DNA from: Blastopirellula sediminis
Lineage (GTDB): Bacteria > Planctomycetota > Planctomycetia > Pirellulales > Pirellulaceae
Reading direction: 5' to 3'
DNA: 64,000 bases
Assembly: GCF_020966755.1 (NCBI RefSeq)
Contig: NZ_JAJKFT010000002.1
Coordinates: 558,001-622,000, forward strand
Both the position numbers and the translations under genes were made by a program. The notes under the pieces are model-generated. The model ran no database searches, was not told where the DNA came from, and saw only the letters and a program-made list of their open reading frames with translations. Below are positions 44,133 to 52,564 of this stretch, piece by piece (position 1 is the stretch's first letter; every line of letters begins with the position of its first letter).

Positions 44133-46442
44133 ATGTCGTCTCCTCCTCCACGCGCCTGGCAAGACCGGTTCGGCTGGCTGATCATCGCTCTCTTTCTCGC
44201 GGTGACGCCCGTTTTGACGTATGGCGCCAAAGGAGCGTGGGACAGCATCAAGAACCGGCTAGAGGACTGGCTTCCCGATTCGTTCGAAGAGACGCAGCGG
44301 CTTCGCTGGTTTTATAATCAGTTCGGTACCGACGAGCTGCTCATGATCAGCTGGGATGGTTGCACGCTCGACGATCCGCGTCTTGAACAATACAAAGCGG
44401 AACTCACCAAGCCGGACGAAAGCGGCGATGAGCCTGTCTCCTGGTTCGGCGACGTCGTCAGCGGCAAAGACGCCCTCGAATCGCTAACCGCAGATCCGCT
44501 GGAACTTTCGCACGACGAAGCGCTCGCGCGGATGGAAGGTTGGCTGATCGGCGGCGACCATTCGCAAACCTGTCTGGTTGCGATCGTCTCGAAGGCAGGC
44601 GAAGGAAATCGGGCCGCGGCGATTGATTACGCTTATCGCTGCGCCGATCAGGTCGAGGGGGTCTCCCGCGACGAAATGATCATTGCCGGTCCGACCAGCG
44701 ACGGCGTCGCTGTCGACAACGCCAGCAAGAACTCGCTCGACTTGCTCAATGCAGGCTCCTTCTTCGTCTGCATCACGATCATGTATCTCGGTTTTCGCAG
44801 CATGCGGGCGACGATGATCGTCTTTCTGATCGCGATCTTCTGCGAACAGCTCAGCATGTCGATCATGTACTTCAGCGGTCAAGCGATCGACTCGGTGTTG
44901 ACCTTGGTCGCCAACCTGACCTACGTCCTCAGCATTTCGTCCGGCGTTCACCTGGTCAATTACTATCGCGAATCGCTCGTCGATCGTTCGCCGAAAGAAT
45001 CGGTTGGGTGGGCGCTCCGTGCGGCGCTCGTTCCTTGCTTGCTCTCCGCCGGAACGACGGCGGTCGGCATGCTCTCGCTGATGGTCAGCCAGATTCGCCC
45101 GGTCACCAACTTCGGCATGTACGCGGCGGCGTCCATCGGCGCCGGGGCGATCGTCCTGTTACTCCTCGCGCCGGCGGCGCTCTACAAGTTTCCGGTCGAT
45201 CCAAAGGGTTGGCACGATCCGAATCATGGCCCTCGCTGGTTGCACGTCGTTTGGAACAAGCTGTCGATCGGCATCGACTCGGCGCGGTGGGGAATCTTCC
45301 TCGGTTCGCTGGCGGTGATCGGTCTGTGCCTGGTCGGCGTCTCGCGCATCAAGACCTCGGCCCAACTGCACGATCTGTTCTGGCCCGAAGCTCGCATCAT
45401 CCGTGACTACAACTGGCTCGAAGACAAAGTCGGCCCCTTGGTGCCGATCGAAGTCGTATTGCGGATGCCGGCCAAGACCGATGAAGATTCGAAAGGTCTG
45501 AAGCTCGACGAAGAGTTTTTCATCCTCGACAAAGCGCAAAAGGCGATTGCCGACGTCGAAGGCATCGGCGCATCCATGTCGGCCGCCACTTTCGCGCCGG
45601 AGTTTCCCGATCCGAAGCAACGCGGGATCATCGCCATCTCCCGCCGCGCCTCGTTCCGCAAGATCCTCGAAAGCCGTCTCGATCAATATGTCGAGATGCA
45701 CTATCTCAGCACCGAAGGGGACGATCATCTCTGGCGGATCAGCGCTCGCGTCTCGGCCGGCGATCGTCTTCACTACGGCGACTTGATGGAACGGGTCAAA
45801 AAGAACGTCAATGCGACGCTGGCCGAACATCCCGAAATCGAGCCGATCTACTCCGGTTCGGTGCCGCTGGTCTTCAAGGCGCAGACCGAGATGCTCAACG
45901 ACTTGATCAAGAGCTTTGGCCTCGCCTTCGTCATGATCGCCGCCATCATGATCATCCTGCTGCGAAACCTCTTCACCGGCTTCTTCAGCATGGTCCCCAA
46001 CATCCTGCCGACGCTGATCGCCTTCGGCACCATGGGTTGGCTCGGCGTGCCGGTCGAAGTCGGCTCGCTCTTGACCGCTAGCGCCGCGCTCGGCATCGCC
46101 GTCGACGACTCGCTCCACTTCATCAGCTGGTTCAACAAGGGACTCGCCGCCGGCGCCAGTCGCCGCGAAGCGACTCGCCTGGCGTACGAACATTGCGGCG
46201 CCGCGATGATCCAGACGTCGCTCATCTGCTCGTTCGGCTTGCTCGTCTTCGCGCTTAGTCCCTTTACGCCGATCTCACGCTTCGCGTGGATGATGTTCTC
46301 ACTGCTGTTGATCGCGCTGCTGTGCGACCTGTTCATCCTGCCGGCGATTCTGCTCTGCTTTTCCAAGGACAAGCCGAAGGCGGAAGGGGAAACGATCATT
46401 GTGCCGGCTCACGAAGAGTCGCCGGCTCGGACCGAGTCGTAA
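44133..46442 (+). CDS. MMPL/RND-type (sterol-sensing-domain-like) lipid transporter
   Basis: A 769-residue membrane protein with an N-terminal TM (WLIIALFLAVTPVLTYG), a periplasmic loop and five-to-six TM bundles at about 195-350 and 590-765 in the duplicated RND/MMPL pattern. Conserved charged TM residues are in ASAALGIAVDDSLHFISWF. It is shorter than AcrB-type pumps and lacks an adaptor gene, like MMPL and hopanoid-type exporters that move lipids. It is divergent from the MBL gene and 1.4 kb from the lipid synthase operon, so export of its product is plausible but unproven. Confidence 0.85.
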   Translation: MSSPPPRAWQDRFGWLIIALFLAVTPVLTYGAKGAWDSIKNRLEDWLPDSFEETQRLRWFYNQFGTDELLMISWDGCTLDDPRLEQYKAELTKPDESGDEPVSWFGDVVSGKDALESLTADPLELSHDEALARMEGWLIGGDHSQTCLVAIVSKAGEGNRAAAIDYAYRCADQVEGVSRDEMIIAGPTSDGVAVDNASKNSLDLLNAGSFFVCITIMYLGFRSMRATMIVFLIAIFCEQLSMSIMYFSGQAIDSVLTLVANLTYVLSISSGVHLVNYYRESLVDRSPKESVGWALRAALVPCLLSAGTTAVGMLSLMVSQIRPVTNFGMYAAASIGAGAIVLLLLAPAALYKFPVDPKGWHDPNHGPRWLHVVWNKLSIGIDSARWGIFLGSLAVIGLCLVGVSRIKTSAQLHDLFWPEARIIRDYNWLEDKVGPLVPIEVVLRMPAKTDEDSKGLKLDEEFFILDKAQKAIADVEGIGASMSAATFAPEFPDPKQRGIIAISRRASFRKILESRLDQYVEMHYLSTEGDDHLWRISARVSAGDRLHYGDLMERVKKNVNATLAEHPEIEPIYSGSVPLVFKAQTEMLNDLIKSFGLAFVMIAAIMIILLRNLFTGFFSMVPNILPTLIAFGTMGWLGVPVEVGSLLTASAALGIAVDDSLHFISWFNKGLAAGASRREATRLAYEHCGAAMIQTSLICSFGLLVFALSPFTPISRFAWMMFSLLLIALLCDLFILPAILLCFSKDKPKAEGETIIVPAHEESPARTES

Positions 46443-46455
46443 GGCGGCGGATTTG

Positions 46456-47214
46456 TTACAACGGCGTTGCGATCAAGTGGGGAAAGCTGCAATCGGAAGT
46501 TTGCTGCAGATAGCGGATCGCCTGACGCATCGCTCCCGCAACGTCCCCGCGCAAATGGCTCGCCCAGGTCGGTCGACTTTCTCCCCGTGCCAGCGTATAG
46601 ATCGCCAACGTATAGCCGTAGGCATTCAAGCTGAGGCTGGAGCCCCGACTCATGCTCCACCAATAGACATTGCCGACCCGACCTGTCGATTCCTTCACCG
46701 ACTCGTTCGCCGTCAAGATTCCCAGGCCAAGAAAAACGGTCAGCATTTCCGCGAAGACCATCATCGCCCCTTGCTCTTGTTCCAACTGACAATCGTCTTT
46801 GAGCAATACGAACGCGATCTCGACGGCGAGGGACGCGACGAGCAGCAGCGGGTCTCTCGCAATCGATTCTTCCAGCCAGATTTCGATCCGGCCATCGGCC
46901 GGTCGATTCGCATCTAACGCGGTCTTACAATCGTCCACCGCATGGACCGGGTCGTTGTCGGAATAGAATTGAACGACGACGCGCCCTGGAACGACTCCCA
47001 TGTAACTAGCGACGAGATTCTTCAGATTTTCCACTTCTTCCGGCGTCTCCTCATAGCTCGCCGGAAAGAATTCGGTCGTCGGTAGAATCGTTGTGGCCGT
47101 CCGTAAACGTTCGACGCCTTGAACGCTCGCCAGCCAGGAAAAGCCTTCTTCGATTCCCCGCTTCTCGTCATTCGTGACAGGACAACTCGCGGAGGAGAAT
47201 AGCCAACCGAACAT
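46456..47214 (-). CDS. hypothetical protein, 252 aa
   Basis: I do not recognise the family. The N-terminal MFGWLFSSASCP could be a weak membrane anchor or lipobox-like start, but no clear signal follows. The C-terminal half contains LNAYGYTLAIYTLARGESRPTW and is predicted alpha-helical; a hydrophobic stretch (LLLVASLAVEIAFVLL) may be buried rather than membrane-spanning. It converges on the MMPL gene, 13 bp from its stop, and lies behind the phosphonate operon separated by two hairpins. Function unknown. Confidence 0.7.
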   Translation of the reverse strand: MFGWLFSSASCPVTNDEKRGIEEGFSWLASVQGVERLRTATTILPTTEFFPASYEETPEEVENLKNLVASYMGVVPGRVVVQFYSDNDPVHAVDDCKTALDANRPADGRIEIWLEESIARDPLLLVASLAVEIAFVLLKDDCQLEQEQGAMMVFAEMLTVFLGLGILTANESVKESTGRVGNVYWWSMSRGSSLSLNAYGYTLAIYTLARGESRPTWASHLRGDVAGAMRQAIRYLQQTSDCSFPHLIATPL

Positions 47215-47289
47215 CGCGCAGCATCCTGCTCAACGGGGAAGGGGGCGGAGTAAAAAGTTCCTCAAGCATATCGCCCCCCGATTGCGTGT

Positions 47290-47341
47290 CAATTTCGACG
47301 ACGAAATTGCCGGGACGCCGGCGCACATTGGGCGGCGTCCC
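47290..47341 (-). terminator. two hairpins behind phnX, possible terminator or attenuator
   Basis: Reading leftward, a 9-bp stem (47333-47341 with 47312-47320, GGGACGCCG/CGGCGTCCC) is followed by an 8-bp stem (47302-47309 with 47290-47297, CAATTTCG/CGAAATTG) with a 4-nt loop. No strong T-run follows, so factor-independent termination is doubtful. The position between phnX and the hypothetical gene fits an operon end. Confidence 0.4.
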
Positions 47342-47354
47342 CAATGAAAACCGC

Positions 47355-48170
47355 TTACGGCCGCTCGCCGGCGGCCAGTTTCGCGTTGATCTTCGTCAGC
47401 ACGTCCGGCAACTCCGTGACGCTGCGAACAAAGAAGTGCGGCTTGACCGACTCGAAGCGAGCGACGATCGCCGTGCGGCGTTCTTCTTTCTCCGCCTCCG
47501 ATAGGGCGTCGTATTCGGCAAGCGTCAGTCCCATTTCGTTGCCGGTATCAGTGACGGCGACGGTCCAAGTTCCCGCCGCGTGACCGGCCGCGATGCCGAC
47601 CGGCGTGTCGTCGACTTTCACGACGCACGACATCGGATAGACGTTGGTCCGCTGGGCGATTTCAAAAATCATCCACGGGGCAGGGCGCCCTTCGCGAACT
47701 TCGTCGGAGCAGATCTCCGCATCCGGGGCGTAACCTTGCTCGGCCGCCGCCGGAGTGACGACGCTCATCAGCTCGCGGGTATAGCCGGTCGTTCCGCCGA
47801 CGGCGATCTGTCGCGAGCGCAACTTCTCGACCAGTTCGGCGACGCCGGGGATCAAATCGCAATGATCCGACAGCACTTGCTTCTGCAGCGGCAAAAACTC
47901 GCGATAGAGAGCGTCGACCTCGGCGTCGGTCGGCACTTCGCCGAACTTGTCGGTCCACGCTTGATAGACTTCCGGCATCGCCAGCACGGCGGCGATGTGA
48001 GCTCGCTTCGCCAGGCCCATCGGCTCGCGGGCCTGACGCGCGGTGATTTCCAATCCCTTTTGTTCAAAGACGCGGCGAAAGACGCTGGCCGGGGCGCAAC
48101 AACCGAAGTCGATCACCGTGCCTGCCCAATCGAATACGACCGCTTTGACTCTTAGTTCGTTACCCGACAT
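47355..48170 (-). CDS. phnX: phosphonoacetaldehyde hydrolase (phosphonatase)
   Basis: The start is set at 48170 (MSGNELRVKAVVFDWAGT), giving 271 residues. This is a HAD-superfamily enzyme: the nucleophile D14 lies in VFDWAGTVIDFG, and the Schiff-base lysine K55 in MGLAKRAHI is the mark that separates PhnX from other HAD proteins. It splits phosphonoacetaldehyde into acetaldehyde and phosphate, the last step of 2-aminoethylphosphonate use. It overlaps the FAD oxidoreductase gene by 11 bp. A separate AEP transaminase (PhnW) is absent, so the oxidoreductase probably generates the aldehyde. Confidence 0.93.
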   Translation of the reverse strand: MSGNELRVKAVVFDWAGTVIDFGCCAPASVFRRVFEQKGLEITARQAREPMGLAKRAHIAAVLAMPEVYQAWTDKFGEVPTDAEVDALYREFLPLQKQVLSDHCDLIPGVAELVEKLRSRQIAVGGTTGYTRELMSVVTPAAAEQGYAPDAEICSDEVREGRPAPWMIFEIAQRTNVYPMSCVVKVDDTPVGIAAGHAAGTWTVAVTDTGNEMGLTLAEYDALSEAEKEERRTAIVARFESVKPHFFVRSVTELPDVLTKINAKLAAGERP

Positions 48171-49365
48171 GTACCGCCTCTCCTGCGTTGGCGCCAATTG
48201 CCTGCTCGCCAATCAATCGACTAATTACCTCTTCGCCGACTCCCATCGACAACGTCATGCCGGCTCCGCCGACGCCGTTGACGATCGTCACGCCGGGCTT
48301 CGGCTGTTCAAACACGATCGACTTTTTCGCACTCTTCGCATAGTACCCATGCCAACGTTGTTGCACGGTCCAGTCGGGGAGGCGAATGATCTTGTGCAAT
48401 TCTCGCAGCATCAGCCCTTCGATCTCGGCCAGGTCGAACGGTTCGATCTCGTCCCCATACTGGTGCGAATCGCCCAGCACGACTTCCCCTTCGTCGGTCT
48501 GCGAAGCCATCACATGGATGCCGTACTGATCCAGTTCCGGCGTCTCCCGCGATACGCGCTCGTTCAACGCCGCCAGCGAATCGCAGCTGCGAAACGCTTC
48601 GTAGTGCCGCAAGGTAAGTCCGCCGGCCAGGTGCGGACCGATCTTGAAATCGCCCAACGGCGCCGTTCGCAACATTTGCAGCTTGCAGTTGTAGAGTCCC
48701 GCTTCTTCATGCGTTTGCGGAAACAAGTTGGCGAAGTCGGCGCCGCTGCAAATGATCGTATGATCGGCGAGCCAGCGTCGACCGTCGGCCGCCTCCACTT
48801 CGCCGTCGCCGACCCGAATCACCGTCGTCGAAAACTCAAACTTCACATCAAACTGATCGATCAAGAAGCTCGGGATCGCCGCGACCGCGACGCGCGGATT
48901 GACCCGCATCTCGGTGTTGCTCCAGAGAGCGCCGATCAGACCTTCCGGTTTCGCGGCCGGGGTCTTTTGATGGACATCGTCGGCGCTGATCAGTTCGGTT
49001 CCGTATTGGGCGCCTTGCTTGGCTTGAAACTCTTCCAGGACCGCCCATTCGTCATCGCGAAACGCCAAGTGCAGCGATCCGCACGTGTGAATCGGAATGC
49101 CCGCCTTTTGCGCCAACTCGAGCCACAGACCGCGGCTTTTCATCGCGGTCGACCACAGCCCCGCTTGCGTCTGACCAACCGGCCAGATCATGCCGAAGTT
49201 TCGAATCGACGCGCCGCTGCCATAAGGTCGCCGATCGAGCACCAATACGCGCAGTCCGCGCTGCGCCGCGCGCCATGCGTGCGCTAGTCCGACGATGCCG
49301 GCGCCGACGACCGCCATATCGTAACGCTCGCCACCTGAGTTCTTCATTGCCTGATCTGGTTTCAC
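48160..49365 (-). CDS. FAD-dependent oxidoreductase of the TIGR03364 type (aminoethylphosphonate-associated)
   Basis: A 401-residue DAO-family flavoprotein with the dinucleotide-binding GAGIVGLAHAWRAAQRG and a conserved RNFGMIWPVGQ segment near residue 55; the C-terminal VNGVGGAGMTLSMGVGE closes the FAD fold. Such proteins (TIGR03364) recur beside phosphonatase genes and have been linked to oxidation of aminoethylphosphonate or its N-methyl form to phosphonoacetaldehyde. Here it overlaps phnX, which supports that role and replaces PhnW. The start could be the ATG at 49347 instead of 49365. Confidence 0.88.
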   Translation of the reverse strand: MKPDQAMKNSGGERYDMAVVGAGIVGLAHAWRAAQRGLRVLVLDRRPYGSGASIRNFGMIWPVGQTQAGLWSTAMKSRGLWLELAQKAGIPIHTCGSLHLAFRDDEWAVLEEFQAKQGAQYGTELISADDVHQKTPAAKPEGLIGALWSNTEMRVNPRVAVAAIPSFLIDQFDVKFEFSTTVIRVGDGEVEAADGRRWLADHTIICSGADFANLFPQTHEEAGLYNCKLQMLRTAPLGDFKIGPHLAGGLTLRHYEAFRSCDSLAALNERVSRETPELDQYGIHVMASQTDEGEVVLGDSHQYGDEIEPFDLAEIEGLMLRELHKIIRLPDWTVQQRWHGYYAKSAKKSIVFEQPKPGVTIVNGVGGAGMTLSMGVGEEVISRLIGEQAIGANAGEAVHVG

Positions 49366-49392
49366 TAGCCTACTTTCGATCCAAGAGAATCT

Positions 49393-50739
49393 TTAGACGA
49401 CTTCCGCCGCCGTGTTGTCGACAACCGACGCGTCAGCAGGCAGCGAGTTCGCCTCTTCGCTGTTGCCCGCCGCACTCGGCAGCCGCAAAAAGAAATAGCC
49501 GCTCGAAACGAGCGAAGCGACGCCGATCGTCGCCATGAGTAACGAGAACGTCGTAAAGAAGCCGACCCGCGTCGCATCGGCGGCGAAGCAGTCTTTGTAA
49601 AGCATCGCGCCAATCGAACTGATATAGCCGAACGAGTCGGCGATATAGATGCCGAAGACGGCGGTCCCAACCGATCGGGTCGAGGCCAACAATCGCTCGA
49701 ACAAAACCGCGTTATACGGGACGTAGGCGAGATAGCCTCCCAGCCCGATCGCGATCATCCAGGTCAACCCTTCGATCCAACCGAGCATAAAGGCCGTCGT
49801 CGCAGCGCCGATCAAGACGGCGCCGCCGAGCATCGAGCCGAAGATCGCCCATAGGCTGACGCGATGGTTCTTGATCATGATCAGCGCCGCCAACATGCCG
49901 GTCACGATAAACGCAATCGGCGCTTCGACTGCCGTGAAAATCCCTTTGACCTCGCCGAAGCCGATTTCGTCCAGGATCTCTTTGCCGAAGCTATCGCGAA
50001 AATCACGAAACGCCGTCAGGACCGCGTAGAAAAAGAAGAGCGGAATCAGGCCGGGCCAATACTGCCGCAAGAACGACATCCGGTCCGCTTTGCCCATCGA
50101 CTTCCGCTCGGTCCGTTCCTCCTGGTCGCCAACGCTCGGTTCCGGCAGACGTTCCAACAGCCAAACGGCGAGCAGAAACGGCGCGAAGAACGACAAGCCG
50201 GTCACGGCCGGCATCCAGAAGTCGCTCACTCCCATCCGAATCCACAGCAAGCCGGCGTCTTTCACCACGCCGCTGGAGATGATGAACGAGCAGCAAAGGG
50301 CGGCGAGCAAAAAGTCGGACGACTTTCGTCCTTCCAAGTACCGCACGACCAGGCCCCAGATCATCCCGAGCGGTAGCCCGTTCAAGAAGATCGCGGCCAC
50401 TTTCCAGTCGCCCGGCACGATCGCGAAGAGGACGAGCGCCAGCTCGGCCCAGACGATCAAGCCAATCAGCCAGAAGGCGCGCCGCTCGCGGGCGACTTCC
50501 GAACAGAACCGAACGCCAATGAATTTGGAAAGAGCGTAACCAAGCACCTGGCTGATCACCAGCGCCGACTTCAGCGCGACTGCGCCGCCGAGAAAGAACT
50601 GCGCGTCGTATTCGATCGCCGTAAACGGTTTGCGAAACGCGTACATGCAAAAGTAGGCGGTGAACGCAATTGCGGCCGCCGCCAAACTTCCTCGCCAATG
50701 CAATGCGCTGGAATTGCCGCTGCTAGTGGATGAGCTCAT
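49393..50739 (-). CDS. DUF5690 family MFS-like transporter of the phosphonate operon
   Basis: A membrane protein of about 448 residues with around 12 hydrophobic segments, MFS-like (AYFCMYAFRKPFTA in TM1; VVRYLEGRKSSDFLLAAL in the loop 4-5 region). DUF5690 proteins are related to organophosphate/glycerol-3-phosphate-type antiporters. It is the first gene of the run leading into the FAD oxidoreductase (27 bp away) and phnX, so import of aminoethylphosphonate is the likely task. I chose the ATG at 50739; the one at 50769 is possible, and neither has a strong ribosome-binding site. Confidence 0.85.
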   Translation of the reverse strand: MSSSTSSGNSSALHWRGSLAAAAIAFTAYFCMYAFRKPFTAIEYDAQFFLGGAVALKSALVISQVLGYALSKFIGVRFCSEVARERRAFWLIGLIVWAELALVLFAIVPGDWKVAAIFLNGLPLGMIWGLVVRYLEGRKSSDFLLAALCCSFIISSGVVKDAGLLWIRMGVSDFWMPAVTGLSFFAPFLLAVWLLERLPEPSVGDQEERTERKSMGKADRMSFLRQYWPGLIPLFFFYAVLTAFRDFRDSFGKEILDEIGFGEVKGIFTAVEAPIAFIVTGMLAALIMIKNHRVSLWAIFGSMLGGAVLIGAATTAFMLGWIEGLTWMIAIGLGGYLAYVPYNAVLFERLLASTRSVGTAVFGIYIADSFGYISSIGAMLYKDCFAADATRVGFFTTFSLLMATIGVASLVSSGYFFLRLPSAAGNSEEANSLPADASVVDNTAAEVV

Positions 50740-50778
50740 AGCCGCAACTACTTTCGACCCCCAATACAATTCGCCAGT

Positions 50779-51231
50779 TTACGATTTACCGGAAGTAATA
50801 TCGTACTGGAAATCGTCGATCGGAACGGTCGTTTTTACCGGGCTCTTTTTCGGATCGCGCAAAATGGCAGGCGCCAGGTCAATCGCGTCAATCTCCGATG
50901 ATTTGACGTCTGTTGGCAGATCCTTGCCATTCTTTAGCGCGGGCTTTGAGAAGGTCACCACGCACTGCCGAACGTCGCCGAGCGCAATGTTCTGAACTTC
51001 AAAGGTTCCGTCGGCCGAAGTTGCAGTCGAGAAGAGAAACTGATCGGTCTGCCCCTCATTCCAAAAGGTGACCTCCACCCCTTCGCGCGGAGCGCCATTG
51101 AGCGACACCCGCCCCCGAATCCGGGCGGTTTCCACTTCCTGGCTGCATCCCGAGCAAAGCAAAGCCGCGACGCACAGGACGCCGCTGATCCATCCTCGGA
51201 TCAGCGGCAATTCGTTCTTCGTCATCGTCAA
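50779..51231 (-). CDS. lipoprotein with carboxypeptidase-regulatory/transthyretin-like domain
   Basis: A 150-residue protein with a lipoprotein signal: hydrophobic stretch then LLCSGC, modified cysteine about residue 29. The mature part is a small beta-sandwich (RIRGRVSLNGAPREGVEVTFWN; SADGTFEVQNIALGD) of the kind planctomycetes encode beside DUF1559 genes. It follows the DUF1559 gene after 23 bp on the same strand. A cell-surface accessory role is likely; the ligand is unknown. Confidence 0.85.
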   Translation of the reverse strand: MTMTKNELPLIRGWISGVLCVAALLCSGCSQEVETARIRGRVSLNGAPREGVEVTFWNEGQTDQFLFSTATSADGTFEVQNIALGDVRQCVVTFSKPALKNGKDLPTDVKSSEIDAIDLAPAILRDPKKSPVKTTVPIDDFQYDITSGKS

Positions 51232-51254
51232 ATCTTCTCCAACTTCTATCCCTG

Positions 51255-52247
51255 TTAGTTCTCAGAAATGACTTCGCCGCCGGCGCGGGTTCCATACCCC
51301 TTACGCGTGTTCGCGTCGATCGTTTCGGCCAGAAAGCGGACCGAACCGTCGGTCAGGCAGAACATCGCGCCGCCGGGATGCAAGCTGCTATAGCCGAACT
51401 CGTAGGCGTCGAATCCGCTGGCGCCGCCGGCGACCTTCGGCGAGTTGATGGCGACTCCCAGCGTGCCGAGCATTTCCGACATGTCGCGGGTAACGTCGAT
51501 ATCGTCGCCGCCGATGTACCAGTGGTCCTTTTGGGCGCCGGAGCCGTTGTTGCGGTCTTCGGTGGCGCCGGTATCTTTCGGATCGGGAACCGCTTCGCCG
51601 AAGGCGACCGTATTCGAGGTGCCGTCGGTCACGTCCGAAAAGCCGAGCGTCTTGGAGTTCTTGAAGATGCCGTTCAGGTCGGTTCCGTTGGTCCAGTCGA
51701 TGCCGGCCGAGCTGCTGTCGGTGGTCAGCGTGCCGGAGCAATTGCCCAGGTAGCTGCCGGGGACGCGCTTCAAGGCGAACCAGTTGTCGGTCGACTTGTC
51801 GCGGACGTTCTGCGGAATCGGCGCCGAAGGACAGCGAAACGCTTCAATGACCGTTTCCAAAGCGGCGACGTTTCGTTCGGTCGTGCTGCTCGAAGAGATC
51901 GACGCGTTGCTGATTCCGCTCCCCGATCCCCAGTTGGCGCCTTCGACGTCCAGGGTCAGCGCTTCGAAGATGTTGTTCTGTTCGATGAACGGCAGGAGGT
52001 AGGCGCTCCACATCGCGCCGTAGGCTGCGCCGTTCGGTGCGCCGGCGCCACGGGGGAATTCGCCGAAGGTGTCGTGATGGTTGTGGAGGGCCAAACCGAG
52101 CTGCTTTAGATTGTTGGTGCAACTCATGCGGCGAGCCGCTTCCCGCGCTTGTTGAACGGCCGGCAACAACAAAGCGATTAACACCCCGATGATGGCGATC
52201 ACCACCAACAATTCGACCAGCGTGAACCCGCGCTTTTCACGTTTCAT
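51255..52247 (-). CDS. DUF1559 prepilin-like surface protein
   Basis: A 330-residue protein with a type IV prepilin N-terminus ([20 protein letters not shown]; cleavage before F) and the DUF1559 body ([23 protein letters not shown]). The C-terminal H-x9-DG motif ([16 protein letters not shown]) is typical. DUF1559 paralogues are strongly expanded in planctomycetes and are probably assembled or anchored through the pseudopilin system. It is upstream of the lipoprotein gene and divergent from a XylR-type regulator. Confidence 0.93.
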   Translation of the reverse strand: MKREKRGFTLVELLVVIAIIGVLIALLLPAVQQAREAARRMSCTNNLKQLGLALHNHHDTFGEFPRGAGAPNGAAYGAMWSAYLLPFIEQNNIFEALTLDVEGANWGSGSGISNASISSSSTTERNVAALETVIEAFRCPSAPIPQNVRDKSTDNWFALKRVPGSYLGNCSGTLTTDSSSAGIDWTNGTDLNGIFKNSKTLGFSDVTDGTSNTVAFGEAVPDPKDTGATEDRNNGSGAQKDHWYIGGDDIDVTRDMSEMLGTLGVAINSPKVAGGASGFDAYEFGYSSLHPGGAMFCLTDGSVRFLAETIDANTRKGYGTRAGGEVISEN

Positions 52248-52564
52248 GTTCCGTCAGCTCCCAGTAGTTTCCGATTGGAAAAAGCGAATAGATGAATGAC
52301 GCCGATCAGAGCGAGACGGCGTCAAAACGCGCCGCACCCCTCGACTTCTGGACAATCGTAGCTCTGAGGGGAAAACCGACCCATGACAATACGCGCATAT
52401 CTATTGACAATATGCACGCACGGTTTACGCTCTCCTAACAGGCGTCGCGTAGATCCTTAACAGGCGAATTAAAACCGGCGATAGTCCCCCATTACCACTA
52501 GTTTGAACCGCATTTTCCGCCATTGAGCCGACTCGTTGGCGACAACCTTCTGGCTGAGCTTGTT
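52248..52564. other. 317-bp divergent region between the DUF1559 gene and the second XylR-type gene
   Basis: Holds the direct repeats and promoter candidate at 52384-52431 (described separately). The remainder, about 52250-52380, shows no clear structure or reading frame. The regulator frame is open from 52523, but the usual XylR start and the better context favour the ATG at 52565. Confidence 0.5.
52384..52431 (+). promoter_or_regulatory. direct-repeat operator overlapping a sigma-70-like promoter
   Basis: TGACAATACGCGC (52384-52396) and TGACAATATGCAC (52405-52417) are direct repeats matching at 11 of 13 bases, 21 bp apart, i.e. two helical turns, as AraC/XylR dimers use. The second copy contains TTGACA (52404-52409), spaced 16 bp from TACGCT (52426-52431), a plausible -35/-10 pair reading toward the regulator gene. 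Autoregulation by the adjacent XylR-type protein is inferred. Confidence 0.55.
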
